Shown: positions 55,573 through 64,000 of the stretch, piece after piece
How positions within the stretch are numbered: the stretch's first letter is position 1
How the letters are laid out: each line of letters begins with the position of its first letter
Assembly: GCA_015227615.1 (NCBI GenBank)
Contig: JAALGZ010000019.1
Coordinates: forward strand, 496,001 to 560,000
DNA: 64,000 nt
Reading direction: 5' to 3'
Origin: Labyrinthula sp. Ha
Taxonomy: Eukaryota > Sar > Bigyra > Labyrinthulida > Labyrinthulaceae
Notes under the pieces: generated by a model
Databases searched by the model: none
The model's input: the letters and a program-made list of their open reading frames with translations, nothing else
Told to the model about the DNA's origin: nothing
Made by a program: the position numbers and the translations under genes

Positions 55573-56055
55573 ATGTAGGGTGGGATTTTTTAGAAATTAT
55601 CAATAACTATTTGAGAAACATTTTGATTCTCATTATCAATAAAAGAAATTAAATTCCATTCTTTATCAAATGATTTTGATTTTATTCTGTTTTTCAATTG
55701 GCTATCAACATAAAGATGGACTATGAAACCCAGTTTCAAATTTTTGAAATTTCTTACATATTCTCTGCACCGTATGAATACCTTCAAAAACTAGCCTCGT
55801 GACATGGAAATAAACCAGTAATAGCTTGTGGTTAAGTCATGTGGCGAGTTTCTTGAAGCTTTGCGATCGGTGCAAAATATATAAGCTATATTTGTTGCCT
55901 AATTGGCCGAGTGCCTTGTGACGCGACCTTTTGTTGATAATCAATTGATTAACAAGAATCAACCAAAATGATTTGGGAATTATCAGAGTCAATGAATAAG
56001 AAAAATACAGGTAATTTTCTTATTGACAAATTTTAAATAAATGAAATCCAACCCT
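55573..56055. repeat. dispersed inverted-repeat (MITE-like) element, best-preserved ends
   Basis: About 480 bp with termini AGGGTGGGATTT / AAATCCAACCCT. It is flanked by TAGTCAGATGT on the left and TAGTCATATGT on the right, a possible 11-bp target duplication with one mismatch. Internal parts match the 17.8- and 27.9-kb copies (TTGATTCTCATTATCAATAAAAG, CACCGTATGAA, CATGTGGCGAG, TTGTTGATAATCAATTGATT). A 9-11-bp duplication is typical of Mutator-like elements, so the MULE relic near 5 kb is a candidate relative. Non-coding. Confidence 0.6.
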
Positions 56056-56084
56056 TAGTCATATGTCCCAGATACGTATGGCCC

Positions 56085-56215
56085 CTTCTAACATTGATAA
56101 TCAGTTCAATATCAGAATAAAGTCAAAATCACTTGATACGAATCAAACCTACAATTCTCTCATTGATAATCATGATCAAAACAATTTTCAATAAAGTTTT
56201 GTGAATTAAAAAAAA
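56085..56215. repeat. inverted fragment of the same dispersed element
   Basis: Reads as the reverse complement of the family's left end (AATAAAGTCAAAATCACTTGATA, then TTGATAATCATGATCAAAACAATTTT). It lies about 30 bp from the right end of the full copy, forming a head-to-head partial pair. Confidence 0.45.
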
Positions 56216-58362
56216 CTGGATTCCTAATTTAAGCTCACCAATATCCCATAATTTCCATTTAAAAACTTACAGCGAAAAGGTCTTGCAACCCTTGAAACCC
56301 TCCTTTTCAGCTGAGAGAAGAAACAATGGAAAAAAATCACCAGTGCTTAGAATTCTCTAGAATGTCACTCCAAAAATTCCAAGTCAGATTAAAGCCAAAG
56401 GTCTTATTCTAAATACCCAATACCGTGTATCAGAATTCGCCCTAAGCACTAAGCCTTGTCCTGCACAAAACTCAGTAAATGAAGCGAGAATTTAAAAATA
56501 TATATTTAACAACAGGACCTTCAAAAAGGTTGATTAGTATTAGTAGAAAAGAGAAGGGAACCTAGAAAGAATATTGCGTTTGTAATAGTAAAGAATGAAG
56601 ACTTCAATGCTGCATAGCTTTTTGACAATAGGAATCACCTTTGTACCTATTGAGATCTAATAAATTTCAAGATTCCAGCTAAAATCATAATAACTACCAC
56701 GGTGTTCAAACTCTTTGCCTCTTGACCCTTGAATAAGCTGCAAGAATTGGGCGATTTTTTTCTTATGAACCAATAACCGAGAAATTCATTTTTTTTGCGA
56801 AATTAACAGAAAGGGTTACAATCTTTGTCGCATTAACTTTTAAGGTAATTGCAGTATGGTAAAGGTGTTAAAGCAAAAGAGATTTCTGAGTTCCTTCAAA
56901 CTTGAAACTTGGTGGTGAAGTGTGTCTATTGTATTTAATGTTTGCTCTCTATGCTGCTTTTGCAGTTCTAGTCAAACTGCTACAACCACTTAGAAATTTT
57001 TAAGTCTTGCTGAAGTCTTACAAATATTTAAGATGCTTTATTCGTGGAAAATATTTTTTGAAGAAAATTCTAGTCTACTTGTTTATTGTCTTTGACTAGA
57101 TGCATAGCTCGTGTGAAACTCTGTGGTGAACATTTCTTATACACTCCTAGTGGCTTGTTGTAAATTACTCAAGTTCAGACTATGTCGTAAATAACCGTAT
57201 TTCTATTTTAACACAATCTGTCTTATCCTTTTCTTATCCAAGTGTTTACTCGTGTTTAACCTCTACTCTTTTCTAGAGATTTCAAACTTGCAGTGTTGGT
57301 ATGGTACGGGATGGAAAAAGCTGCATAGGCCCTTTTCCTGATTAGTTACCTCTTGAAAGCTTCAAAACAATGCAGATTAGCCAAATTACTTAGAAACAGA
57401 TATGTGAAATAATACGATACCTGAATTCAACTTTACATATACACATGTATCCCATCCGCTGCCACATTTAAGTAGCATGTGTTTCATTCACCGTTTAAGC
57501 GCTATATGTAAGAAATTAAATTAAGAACAAGATCCATACTTCCTGACGCATCATTGAATCTCTTCCTAACTCTCATAAAACACTACCCATGGTAAAGAGT
57601 TAGGCTCCTCGCCTGTTATAAAACTTTAAAGACAATAGGAAAGTACTTTCAAGAGCAAATATAAAATTATTTCGTGTTAAAAACTTATTTTATTTCTTAA
57701 AATTAACCGATATAATTTTGATGAAGTTCGAGGAATTGAGATCTTAATGACATTAAGTGCAGAACGTGCTCATAAGAAAGAAATAGTTAACTAAACCCTG
57801 CCAAATTATGCTGCGGTTTCTTACCAGAAAACAAGAAAGAAAGGCATTCTTCACTTCAGCGCCACACCGCAACTTTAGACCATGTGGCTTTAACTTCATG
57901 TAGATTTTTCTCCTTTCTCGCCATGTTTGCTTCAACTCACAAGACTTCTTAAACCTTTCTTCTTGCCCAAAAAAATTGTACAAGTTGTTCTTTTACTCCT
58001 TTTGTAGAACGCGACCTTTAAGCTCAATGTGGACTCAAGCAATTTACAGCTCTATATGCAGTCTCCTCATCGAATTTATATCTTAACTACACGATATCTC
58101 GTTAATATATTTTCTACATTGAAAACTATTCAAAAAAGATAAACTAATATCGTGAAAGGCACTTATATTCTCTCTTTAATCGTCCGCGGAGAACAACTCA
58201 CAAAGTCTAACTCCCAAAATACACTATTTAACCGTTTTTTGAAAAAACATCAAAAAGTTTGTTCTGCATATTTTCTAGTCGTTAAACCTTGGTGTTCAAC
58301 AAACCAAATTTATTCGTTAAAGAAGAAAACAAACAAAACAAGAAATTTGCGAAACTGTCAAG
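56216..58362. other. gene-free stretch
   Basis: No supportable gene. The 76-codon minus-strand frame at 57753-57983 and the 91-codon frame at 58152-58427 lack family motifs, and the latter overlaps the next gene's start in another frame. The right end presumably holds that gene's promoter. Confidence 0.4.
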
Positions 58363-59556
58363 ATGGAAAAAAGCACAGGAAAAAGCAAACCAGTAACCGT
58401 AAACACCACCAAAACCGGCAAACCTAAGTCTACTTTAGCAAAGCTATCCTTGGAAGTTGAAGATTCAACACTTAACTTCTCCAGTGCCAGTATATCTCCT
58501 GGAGGTCGTGGTTTCAATTCGTCATCATTGCACTCCGGGGCTGCCCAAGGGTCTACAGCTGCGCTAAGGAGGTTTAAACATGCAAAGCCGTTTTATCCAA
58601 GATACACAAAAAGAACTAACATTGAGATGTCCAATCTTGGATGTGAGGCGGAGTTCGCTGCACAAGATGCACTTGGAAACATATTAAAGGCATATATATT
58701 AAAAAAGTGCAGCATCAACCCATACTGCAGAAAGACTGACTTTGATGGGACAGCCTTGGAGGGATTAAACAGGTTATTTTTCATACAGTCTCTGCAGGCT
58801 ATAGAGCATTATTCGATGTCCGTATCAGAGAGAATACAAAAAAAGCCTGCTTATCTAATGGGTATTTTGAGAGGACAAGAGTCTCATTGGGATAACTCTA
58901 GAGCAGCTGCACATTTGGACGGAGGTTCTATGCAACTGTTGAATCTTCCTGGCAGAGTTTTGAAAGTAATTGGAGAGTTTTGTTTGGAAGGAAATTGCCT
59001 GCCTTCAGACTTTACTCCAGAAGTTTTATTAAGTCTTCACTCTTTGACTGTGGAGTTGGGAATAAAGGCTATTCAAGCTTTCAATAGTAATAAAAGAATC
59101 GTTGCTGGTCAGCGTGGAGGTGTTGTTAATAGGCCAAGATTTTTGCAAAGGTTGATCGAAAACGTTATTCAGCAAAACCCGTTGGATTTTAAGTCAATTG
59201 AGACTGAATATGAAGCGGTTGCTTCCATGGATAAAAGAAAAGAAAACATTGATGACAAAGACAGTGTTAAAAGTAATAAATCCGCAAGAAGCTTCTGCAG
59301 TTTACTTGGAAGTAACAGCAATGAACAAAGTCAAGTTGTTCCGCTTGAAAGGTATGAGAAAGCTGTTGCTGAAACCAGTTTTCTCAGAAAGCAAAATTTG
59401 GATTTGCAGATGCAACTCCAAGAAAAAAATACTGAATGTACGAGACTGAGGGCAGCTTTGGAACGAGTTATTGAGAAATACAGAGTGAAATGTAAGGAAG
59501 TTGAAAACTTGGCGATTGCGTCCAAACACCCAGCAGCAACGCAGACAAAGAAATAA
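58363..59556 (+). CDS. protein with probable hnRNP-Q-type acidic domain and C-terminal coiled coil
   Basis: 397 residues, single exon, ATG preceded by AAG. The basic Ser/Thr-rich N-terminus (1-75) has a GGRGF patch of RNA-binding-protein type. About 115-170 reads as the small helical acidic domain found at the start of hnRNP Q/R/SYNCRIP proteins: LEGLNRLFFIQSLQAIEHYS followed by KKPAYLMGILRGQ (cf. NKSAFLCGVMKTY). A middle region with FTPEVLLSLHSLTVELG is helical. The C-terminus (about 325-385) is a coiled coil (ERYEKAVAETSFLRKQNLDL, then RLRAALERVIEK). No RRM is present. A post-transcriptional role is possible, but only the acidic-domain similarity supports it. Confidence 0.5.
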   Translation: MEKSTGKSKPVTVNTTKTGKPKSTLAKLSLEVEDSTLNFSSASISPGGRGFNSSSLHSGAAQGSTAALRRFKHAKPFYPRYTKRTNIEMSNLGCEAEFAAQDALGNILKAYILKKCSINPYCRKTDFDGTALEGLNRLFFIQSLQAIEHYSMSVSERIQKKPAYLMGILRGQESHWDNSRAAAHLDGGSMQLLNLPGRVLKVIGEFCLEGNCLPSDFTPEVLLSLHSLTVELGIKAIQAFNSNKRIVAGQRGGVVNRPRFLQRLIENVIQQNPLDFKSIETEYEAVASMDKRKENIDDKDSVKSNKSARSFCSLLGSNSNEQSQVVPLERYEKAVAETSFLRKQNLDLQMQLQEKNTECTRLRAALERVIEKYRVKCKEVENLAIASKHPAATQTKK

Positions 59557-59960
59557 AATAGACGCACTTAGACGTTTTATTTTGAAATAAACAATGCAAT
59601 ATATTGAGCAACAGACATATGTTATAAATGTCAGGGAATTTGAGTCATCTGGTTTCCTTTACATCGTTGTTTATATTAAGTAATTGAAATAACTTGTGTT
59701 CTTTTGTATGGTATTTCTATTTATTTCTAAGACTAGCCTTTTAAAGCCAGGTGTTACCAACTCCGGCTTCAAGACTGGAAACAGTTCCAGCTCGACTAAT
59801 ATTTTGAAAAAAAATTCTTTTATATGGAAACGCGTTCATGAGCGGCGAAGTGATCCTGATATTCTATTACCACTTTACTTCCGTTTTCCATACACTAAAG
59901 TGAATGGTAATAAAAGTGCAAAACTATCCGTTTAAGACCTAACGCAAGCGAAATTAACAA
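59557..59960. other. intergenic
   Basis: The 79-codon frame at 59696-59935 begins with GTG and has no recognised motif. The stretch probably holds the 3' UTR of the upstream gene and the promoter of the cNMP/RGS gene. Confidence 0.4.
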
Positions 59961-62171
59961 ATGGGCGCTAAACCATCTTCAGAGGCAAAAAGTGTCTTTA
60001 GCTCAAATACACGGGTTCATAACGCAAGCATTCAAAGTTTTCTTTCCTTATCCAATTTCCCACTGAGTGACAGTCAGCTAGACGATATTCTAACACTACT
60101 ACAACACGAACCAGACGGCTCCGACGAAAAACAATACTTACTTGCTTCGTTACTTCAGCAACGCTATCCACGAATGAAAATCAGTGAACTACTTCCTTTT
60201 ACAAATTATCTTGGTGTTGTTTTACTTGATTCTGGTGATGTCGTGTATCGTCAAGGTGAGCAAGCTGATGCTGGCTACTATATCATTCGGGGGGAAATCA
60301 ACCTCTCCTCTAACGGTCAACTAGTTCGAAGCTTGAACGCAGGCGATGTCTTTGGTGTAACGGATAGTTTTGTAGGTGACTCTGTGTCTATTTTGAACAA
60401 GCACAAATACACTGTTTCTGCTGAAGCTTCACTGGGATTGCAGAATGTTAAAGGAGCAGCATTATTGAAATTACGGGGTTGTCATTTTCATAAAATAATT
60501 GACGAACAACCAAGGGGCTCTTCGGCTACAGTTGATAAAGATTTTAAGTACCTGAAAATAATAGCAGATGTTGTTGAGCCTGTTCTACGAAGTACTAATA
60601 CAAGGTTCTTGCTTAGTTTGCCGCTATTCTCTTCATTCCAAAAGGATTTATACTGTTCCTTAAGCTCAAAGGCTCAAATTAAACGTGCAACAATCGCTGC
60701 AGAAGCATTTGCCATCATAAAGCAAATTCTTAAGTTTGAAACTTTGCTTCCTGGAACGATGTTAACACAAGAAAATACTTTGACATCATGCTGCTATCTA
60801 CTGCTGTCAGGCAAAGCTGTTGCGACGTTTGATGTGAACGGATTTCCTGCTGTTGTAGCTATCTTTTCTCGAAAAAAATATACATTTTCTGGCCATAAAT
60901 CCGGAGATCAAGAGCACATTCATCACATTGGAGAATACAGTTTACTGACTGGTCATTTATCTACTTTCACGACAGTAGTTACGGAAGCAGCAGTATGTTT
61001 TTCAATAAAAAAGGTTCAATTTCGAGCACTGCTGCATCTGATTCCTGAGCAAAATAATTTTCTATATCGCAGACTGAAAATACTAGACTATTCGCACCAG
61101 ATTATGGTGGATAATCCTTTATTCAAAAGCCAAAGTGGAGCTGAAGTATTGCTTGCATCAGTCTTATATGAGGCAACTTCTTATAAACCAGGTGAGGTAA
61201 TTATTCGGCAGGGCTCCAGACGTAAGAAAGAGAAGTTCTTTTTAATTTATGAAGGACAATGTGAAGTTTTTGTTAAAGATGTAAACGATGATTCCCTGAC
61301 TAATACATTGCGTACTCAGGATGTGTATTCGGCTAAAATGCGATCAGAATATGTGGACTTCGCTGACCTAAGGAGACAGAAATCTAAGAAAAATGTTTTT
61401 TCTCTTTTTGGAAGGAAGGTTTCAACCCTGGGTCGAGGTGATTATTTTGGCGAGATCTCTTTACTGAGTGATATTGACTATTCTGCAACCATAGTAGCAA
61501 GCAAATCTGGAGATGGGGTGAAATGTTTGACTTTAGACAAACGGCTCTTTCGTGAACTTTTCAGCCACAATGAAAGTTTACTCTCTGCATTTTACTGTAA
61601 GTGTTTTGGTATGAACACCAACACAAAGTATTTTGTTCTGCAAGATGATCTTCGATTACTTATAATGAAACATTGCGAAAAAGAATACAATCTAGAAAAT
61701 ATTCTTTTCTACTTGTCGGCTGTGGATCTTGAGCTTCTTGAAGGAAAGCTGCAGGGTTCATATGTGCATAGCACTGTTCGACTAACCAAAAATGAAAGAC
61801 AAGTTGTACTCAGAACTTGTGGGCTTGATGAAGCAGAGTTGATTCAAGCAACTAATTTGATCGTATATGACATGTGCAAAGAGATAATGGAAAAATTTGT
61901 GTTGCCTGGCTCAGAGCATGAGATCAACATTAGTTTTAGAGTGCGTGATACAATAACCACATCCTGGGAGAAAAAAGAGTTCAACATTAACATGTTCAAC
62001 GAAGCAAAGGCGGAGGTGTACGGTCTTATAGATTCGGACATTATGTCTAGAGTTAAATGTAGTTCAGAATTTGTTGCCGCACTTGCGAAGCTTAAGGTGT
62101 ATGATTTTGGGTCACTGAACATGAAGAATGTAAATCTGTCCTTATTAGGTAAGAAAAGGAAGAAACCATAG
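59961..62171 (+). CDS. three cyclic-nucleotide-binding domains plus RGS domain, probably N-myristoylated
   Basis: 736 residues, single exon. It begins MGAKPSS, which fits the N-myristoylation consensus (G2, S6), so membrane attachment is likely. cNMP-binding domain 1, about 80-180: GDVVYRQGEQADAGYYIIRG. Domain 2, about 260-375: LLPGTMLTQEN, CCYLLLSGKAVATF, HIGEYSLLTGHLS. Domain 3, about 400-545: YKPGEVIIRQGS, FFLIYEGQCEVFVK, RGDYFGEISLLSDIDYSATI; the FGEISLL-x5-YSATI phosphate-binding cassette here lacks the usual Arg-Ala pair, so ligand binding is uncertain. The C-terminus (about 558-722) has RGS landmarks: EKEYNLENILFYLSAVDLEL, the MCKEIMEKFVLPGSEHEINI helix and a late FNEAKAEVYGLIDSDIMSRV. 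RGS domains speed GTP hydrolysis by G-alpha. The combination suggests a link between cNMP and G-protein signalling. Confidence 0.82.
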   Translation: MGAKPSSEAKSVFSSNTRVHNASIQSFLSLSNFPLSDSQLDDILTLLQHEPDGSDEKQYLLASLLQQRYPRMKISELLPFTNYLGVVLLDSGDVVYRQGEQADAGYYIIRGEINLSSNGQLVRSLNAGDVFGVTDSFVGDSVSILNKHKYTVSAEASLGLQNVKGAALLKLRGCHFHKIIDEQPRGSSATVDKDFKYLKIIADVVEPVLRSTNTRFLLSLPLFSSFQKDLYCSLSSKAQIKRATIAAEAFAIIKQILKFETLLPGTMLTQENTLTSCCYLLLSGKAVATFDVNGFPAVVAIFSRKKYTFSGHKSGDQEHIHHIGEYSLLTGHLSTFTTVVTEAAVCFSIKKVQFRALLHLIPEQNNFLYRRLKILDYSHQIMVDNPLFKSQSGAEVLLASVLYEATSYKPGEVIIRQGSRRKKEKFFLIYEGQCEVFVKDVNDDSLTNTLRTQDVYSAKMRSEYVDFADLRRQKSKKNVFSLFGRKVSTLGRGDYFGEISLLSDIDYSATIVASKSGDGVKCLTLDKRLFRELFSHNESLLSAFYCKCFGMNTNTKYFVLQDDLRLLIMKHCEKEYNLENILFYLSAVDLELLEGKLQGSYVHSTVRLTKNERQVVLRTCGLDEAELIQATNLIVYDMCKEIMEKFVLPGSEHEINISFRVRDTITTSWEKKEFNINMFNEAKAEVYGLIDSDIMSRVKCSSEFVAALAKLKVYDFGSLNMKNVNLSLLGKKRKKP

Positions 62172-62291
62172 ATAGTGTAGCAGAGATGTTAGATAGTATT
62201 GTGTATATGTTCAGGTGTTATAACGGGTTTGTTGGGTTTATTTAATCTAAATCACAATAACATTAAGAATTTAAGACGTAAGTTCCTGACA

Positions 62292-64000
62292 CTAGCCCTT
62301 TCTTCCAAAAAAACCAAATCCGGTTTTCTTGGTTTTTCTTTGTGGTTGTTTGTCGTTAACATTAGCAGCAGGTTGGGTTTGCGCTGGTGGAGGTTGATAT
62401 TGTACATTTGCAGGTTGCACTGGCATAGGAGCTTGGTAGTAACCAGGTTGCATTGGCTGATATGCCATACCAGGTTGCATATATCCTGGCATTGGTTGAT
62501 ACCCCATCATCGGGACCATATGCGGGTTATACGCGTATGGATTATATCCAGGCATAACTTGCTGTCCAACAGGAGCCATTACTGGATACCCATTTGCATC
62601 GACAGCTGCAGCAGGCTGCTGCAGACCAACAGTGGGTTGAGGAGCAGCAACTGGGTCATTTTGTGGGCGACCAAGATGAATCTCTGACTTTTGCCTTTGA
62701 ATTGCAGGGGTGTGTCTTTTGTCATCATTTTGAGTTCTTGGTGTAATATTTGCTTCCTTCAAAGCATCTTCTAACTCTTTGGCGATGAAGTCTCTAGTAA
62801 AGATGCTGTCCTTCACAAGCCCATCAAGCTTTTGTATTTTCACTTCCAAGTCTTCATAGTACATCTTTCCTTCAAATACATGTCTCCCAATACTCTCATA
62901 AGCCTCTAGAGCATTGCTCAATCCAGCTAGTGCCTGAGTTCTCTCTTGAGACATCGAAGTTTGCTGCCTAGATGCCATGTACTTTGCTGAATCTTCCAAG
63001 ACTCTTGCCAATAGAGGAGATAAAGAATCCTTTAGAACATAGAGAGAGTCGATCAAACTCATGTTCTGGGCAAGCCGCATACCGACAACATCCTCATCAC
63101 CAAAATCTTGATTTTGGGAAAGATAAGCTTTAAACCGTTGTATTTCTTCAGACACACTCTTCTTCAAATTACTCGATGCTGCTTCGCACTCACCCAATTT
63201 GGAATCAAGGTTAATGTAACTCATCCTTAATTTTGTTCTAATGGCTTCCACAGCTTCATCGTCATCGACACCAGTTGTATCTGGCACTAGAAGTGACATG
63301 GACGCTTTATCAAACATTAAAGTATCAAATCTTGTAGCATTTTCGTTGCTTGAGAGTTTGTTCAGTAAGAGAGTATCATTATTTCCACCTTCAGTTAAGT
63401 AACCCAAAAATTTTAAACAATCATTGGTCAACTTAGCATTTGCCTCTGCCGGGTCAGGCAGATTCCAGCGATCTCCAAATTTACCTTTCATCTCCTTATG
63501 GTGATTTTCGGCCGATCTTAATGAGTTTAAGTTATCTTGGGTTAACTTTCTTAGTGTATTATTCTTGTTTTGATTATCTGTTATTTCTTGCCTCAATCCT
63601 GCTGCTCCATTACGACTTTGAACTCCTGTTTGAATTCTCTTGAACAAATCATCAGGCACCCCATTGGAAGTAGGATCCCCGGCTTCTATTAGATATGGCA
63701 GGTTAGCTTCTGCAAGCATTTCTTTGACACGGGACACCTCTCCACTAATAGTGGATTCTACAGTTACAATATTTTCACGAAATCTTCTCTCAAACTCAGC
63801 AGCGTAACCTATTTTTTACCCAAAAATAAAAAGAATACTTTCAACTTTTGCTGGTAATAAATTATAAAACACATCGTCACTTGTCTCTTGAGTAAGATCC
63901 AGTTTACCCATCCACCATGGCTGAAATTTGTCAATCGTTTTTTTGACAATAGCATGACTTTCTAACGCTGGAAGTGCTGCCCTAGTAGGAACGGGATCAA
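62292..64000 (-). CDS. ALIX/BRO1-family ESCRT-associated protein, 5' part beyond the window
   Basis: Minus strand, exons 64000-63839 (partial) and 63808-62292, separated by a 30-nt GT-AG intron that joins LLPAKVES to YAAEFERRFREN in frame. The upstream exon (WWMGKLDLTQETSDDVF) is the link between the BRO1 domain and the V domain. Then comes the helical V domain (about 480 codons from 63737): REIVTVE-type helix, LNLPYLIEAGD-like segment, KFGDRWNLPDP, and long coiled helices. The tail is rich in Pro/Gln/Tyr (MMGYQPMPGYMQPGMAYQP), as in ALIX, where it binds TSG101 and endophilin-type partners. ALIX/Bro1 acts in multivesicular body formation and membrane scission. It converges on the cNMP/RGS gene with 120 bp between stops. 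Confidence 0.88.

Noticed and set aside
1-64000. CRISPR arrays, prokaryotic operons or riboswitches
   Set aside because: No regularly spaced direct repeats or prokaryotic gene organisation; introns and gene families show nuclear eukaryotic DNA.

Overview
This is a eukaryotic nuclear window, AT-rich outside the mobile elements, from an organism I cannot name; it reads as a protist. Evidence for a eukaryote: GT-AG introns in five genes, a standard genetic code, and families such as PP2A B55, ALIX, ABHD17, Mob1, ROCO, RGS and CHRAC/POLE4-type histone folds. The introns are tiny: eleven of the twelve I could place by frame closure are 27-39 nt (one is 52 nt). Host genes sit in long stretches of non-coding or decayed DNA.

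Layout. 1-2.4 kb: the 3' part of an LRR-ROC-COR gene in which each small exon encodes about one leucine-rich repeat. 4.4-6.7 kb: pieces of a dispersed inverted-repeat element and a Mutator-like transposase relic. 6.85-13.97 kb: a young Ty3/Gypsy chromodomain LTR element with identical 137-bp LTRs, whose Pol region ends in a SANT/Myb-like segment and an MT-A70 (METTL3-type) adenine methyltransferase domain. It sits 97 bp upstream of the first of a row of divergent Mob1/phocein genes (14.1-17.8 kb, the third broken).

19.5-32.7 kb: a CHRAC1/POLE4-like histone-fold protein, an ankyrin membrane protein, thioredoxin, and a tail-to-tail pair (ABHD17-type depalmitoylase and PP2A B55) only 2 bp apart. 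34-37 kb: a decayed minus-strand non-LTR retrotransposon (LINE).

39.4-54.7 kb: an inverted duplication. Each arm holds a leucine-rich type II membrane protein, a SnoaL/NTF2-like protein and a GPI-anchored 5'-nucleotidase, in mirror order around a 4.5-kb spacer. One nucleotidase has one catalytic unit, the other two in tandem. The arms differ strongly at the outer ends but are about 98% identical around the SnoaL gene, which suggests gene conversion.

58.4-64 kb: a protein with a probable hnRNP-Q-type acidic domain and a coiled coil, a probably myristoylated protein with three cyclic-nucleotide-binding domains and an RGS domain, and the 3' part of an ALIX/BRO1 gene. The protein set leans towards membrane-proximal signalling (ROCO, Mob, PP2A, ABHD17, cNMP/RGS) and ESCRT trafficking, but it does not form one pathway. 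The strongest candidate for something undescribed is the chromodomain retroelement carrying its own SANT and MT-A70 modules.
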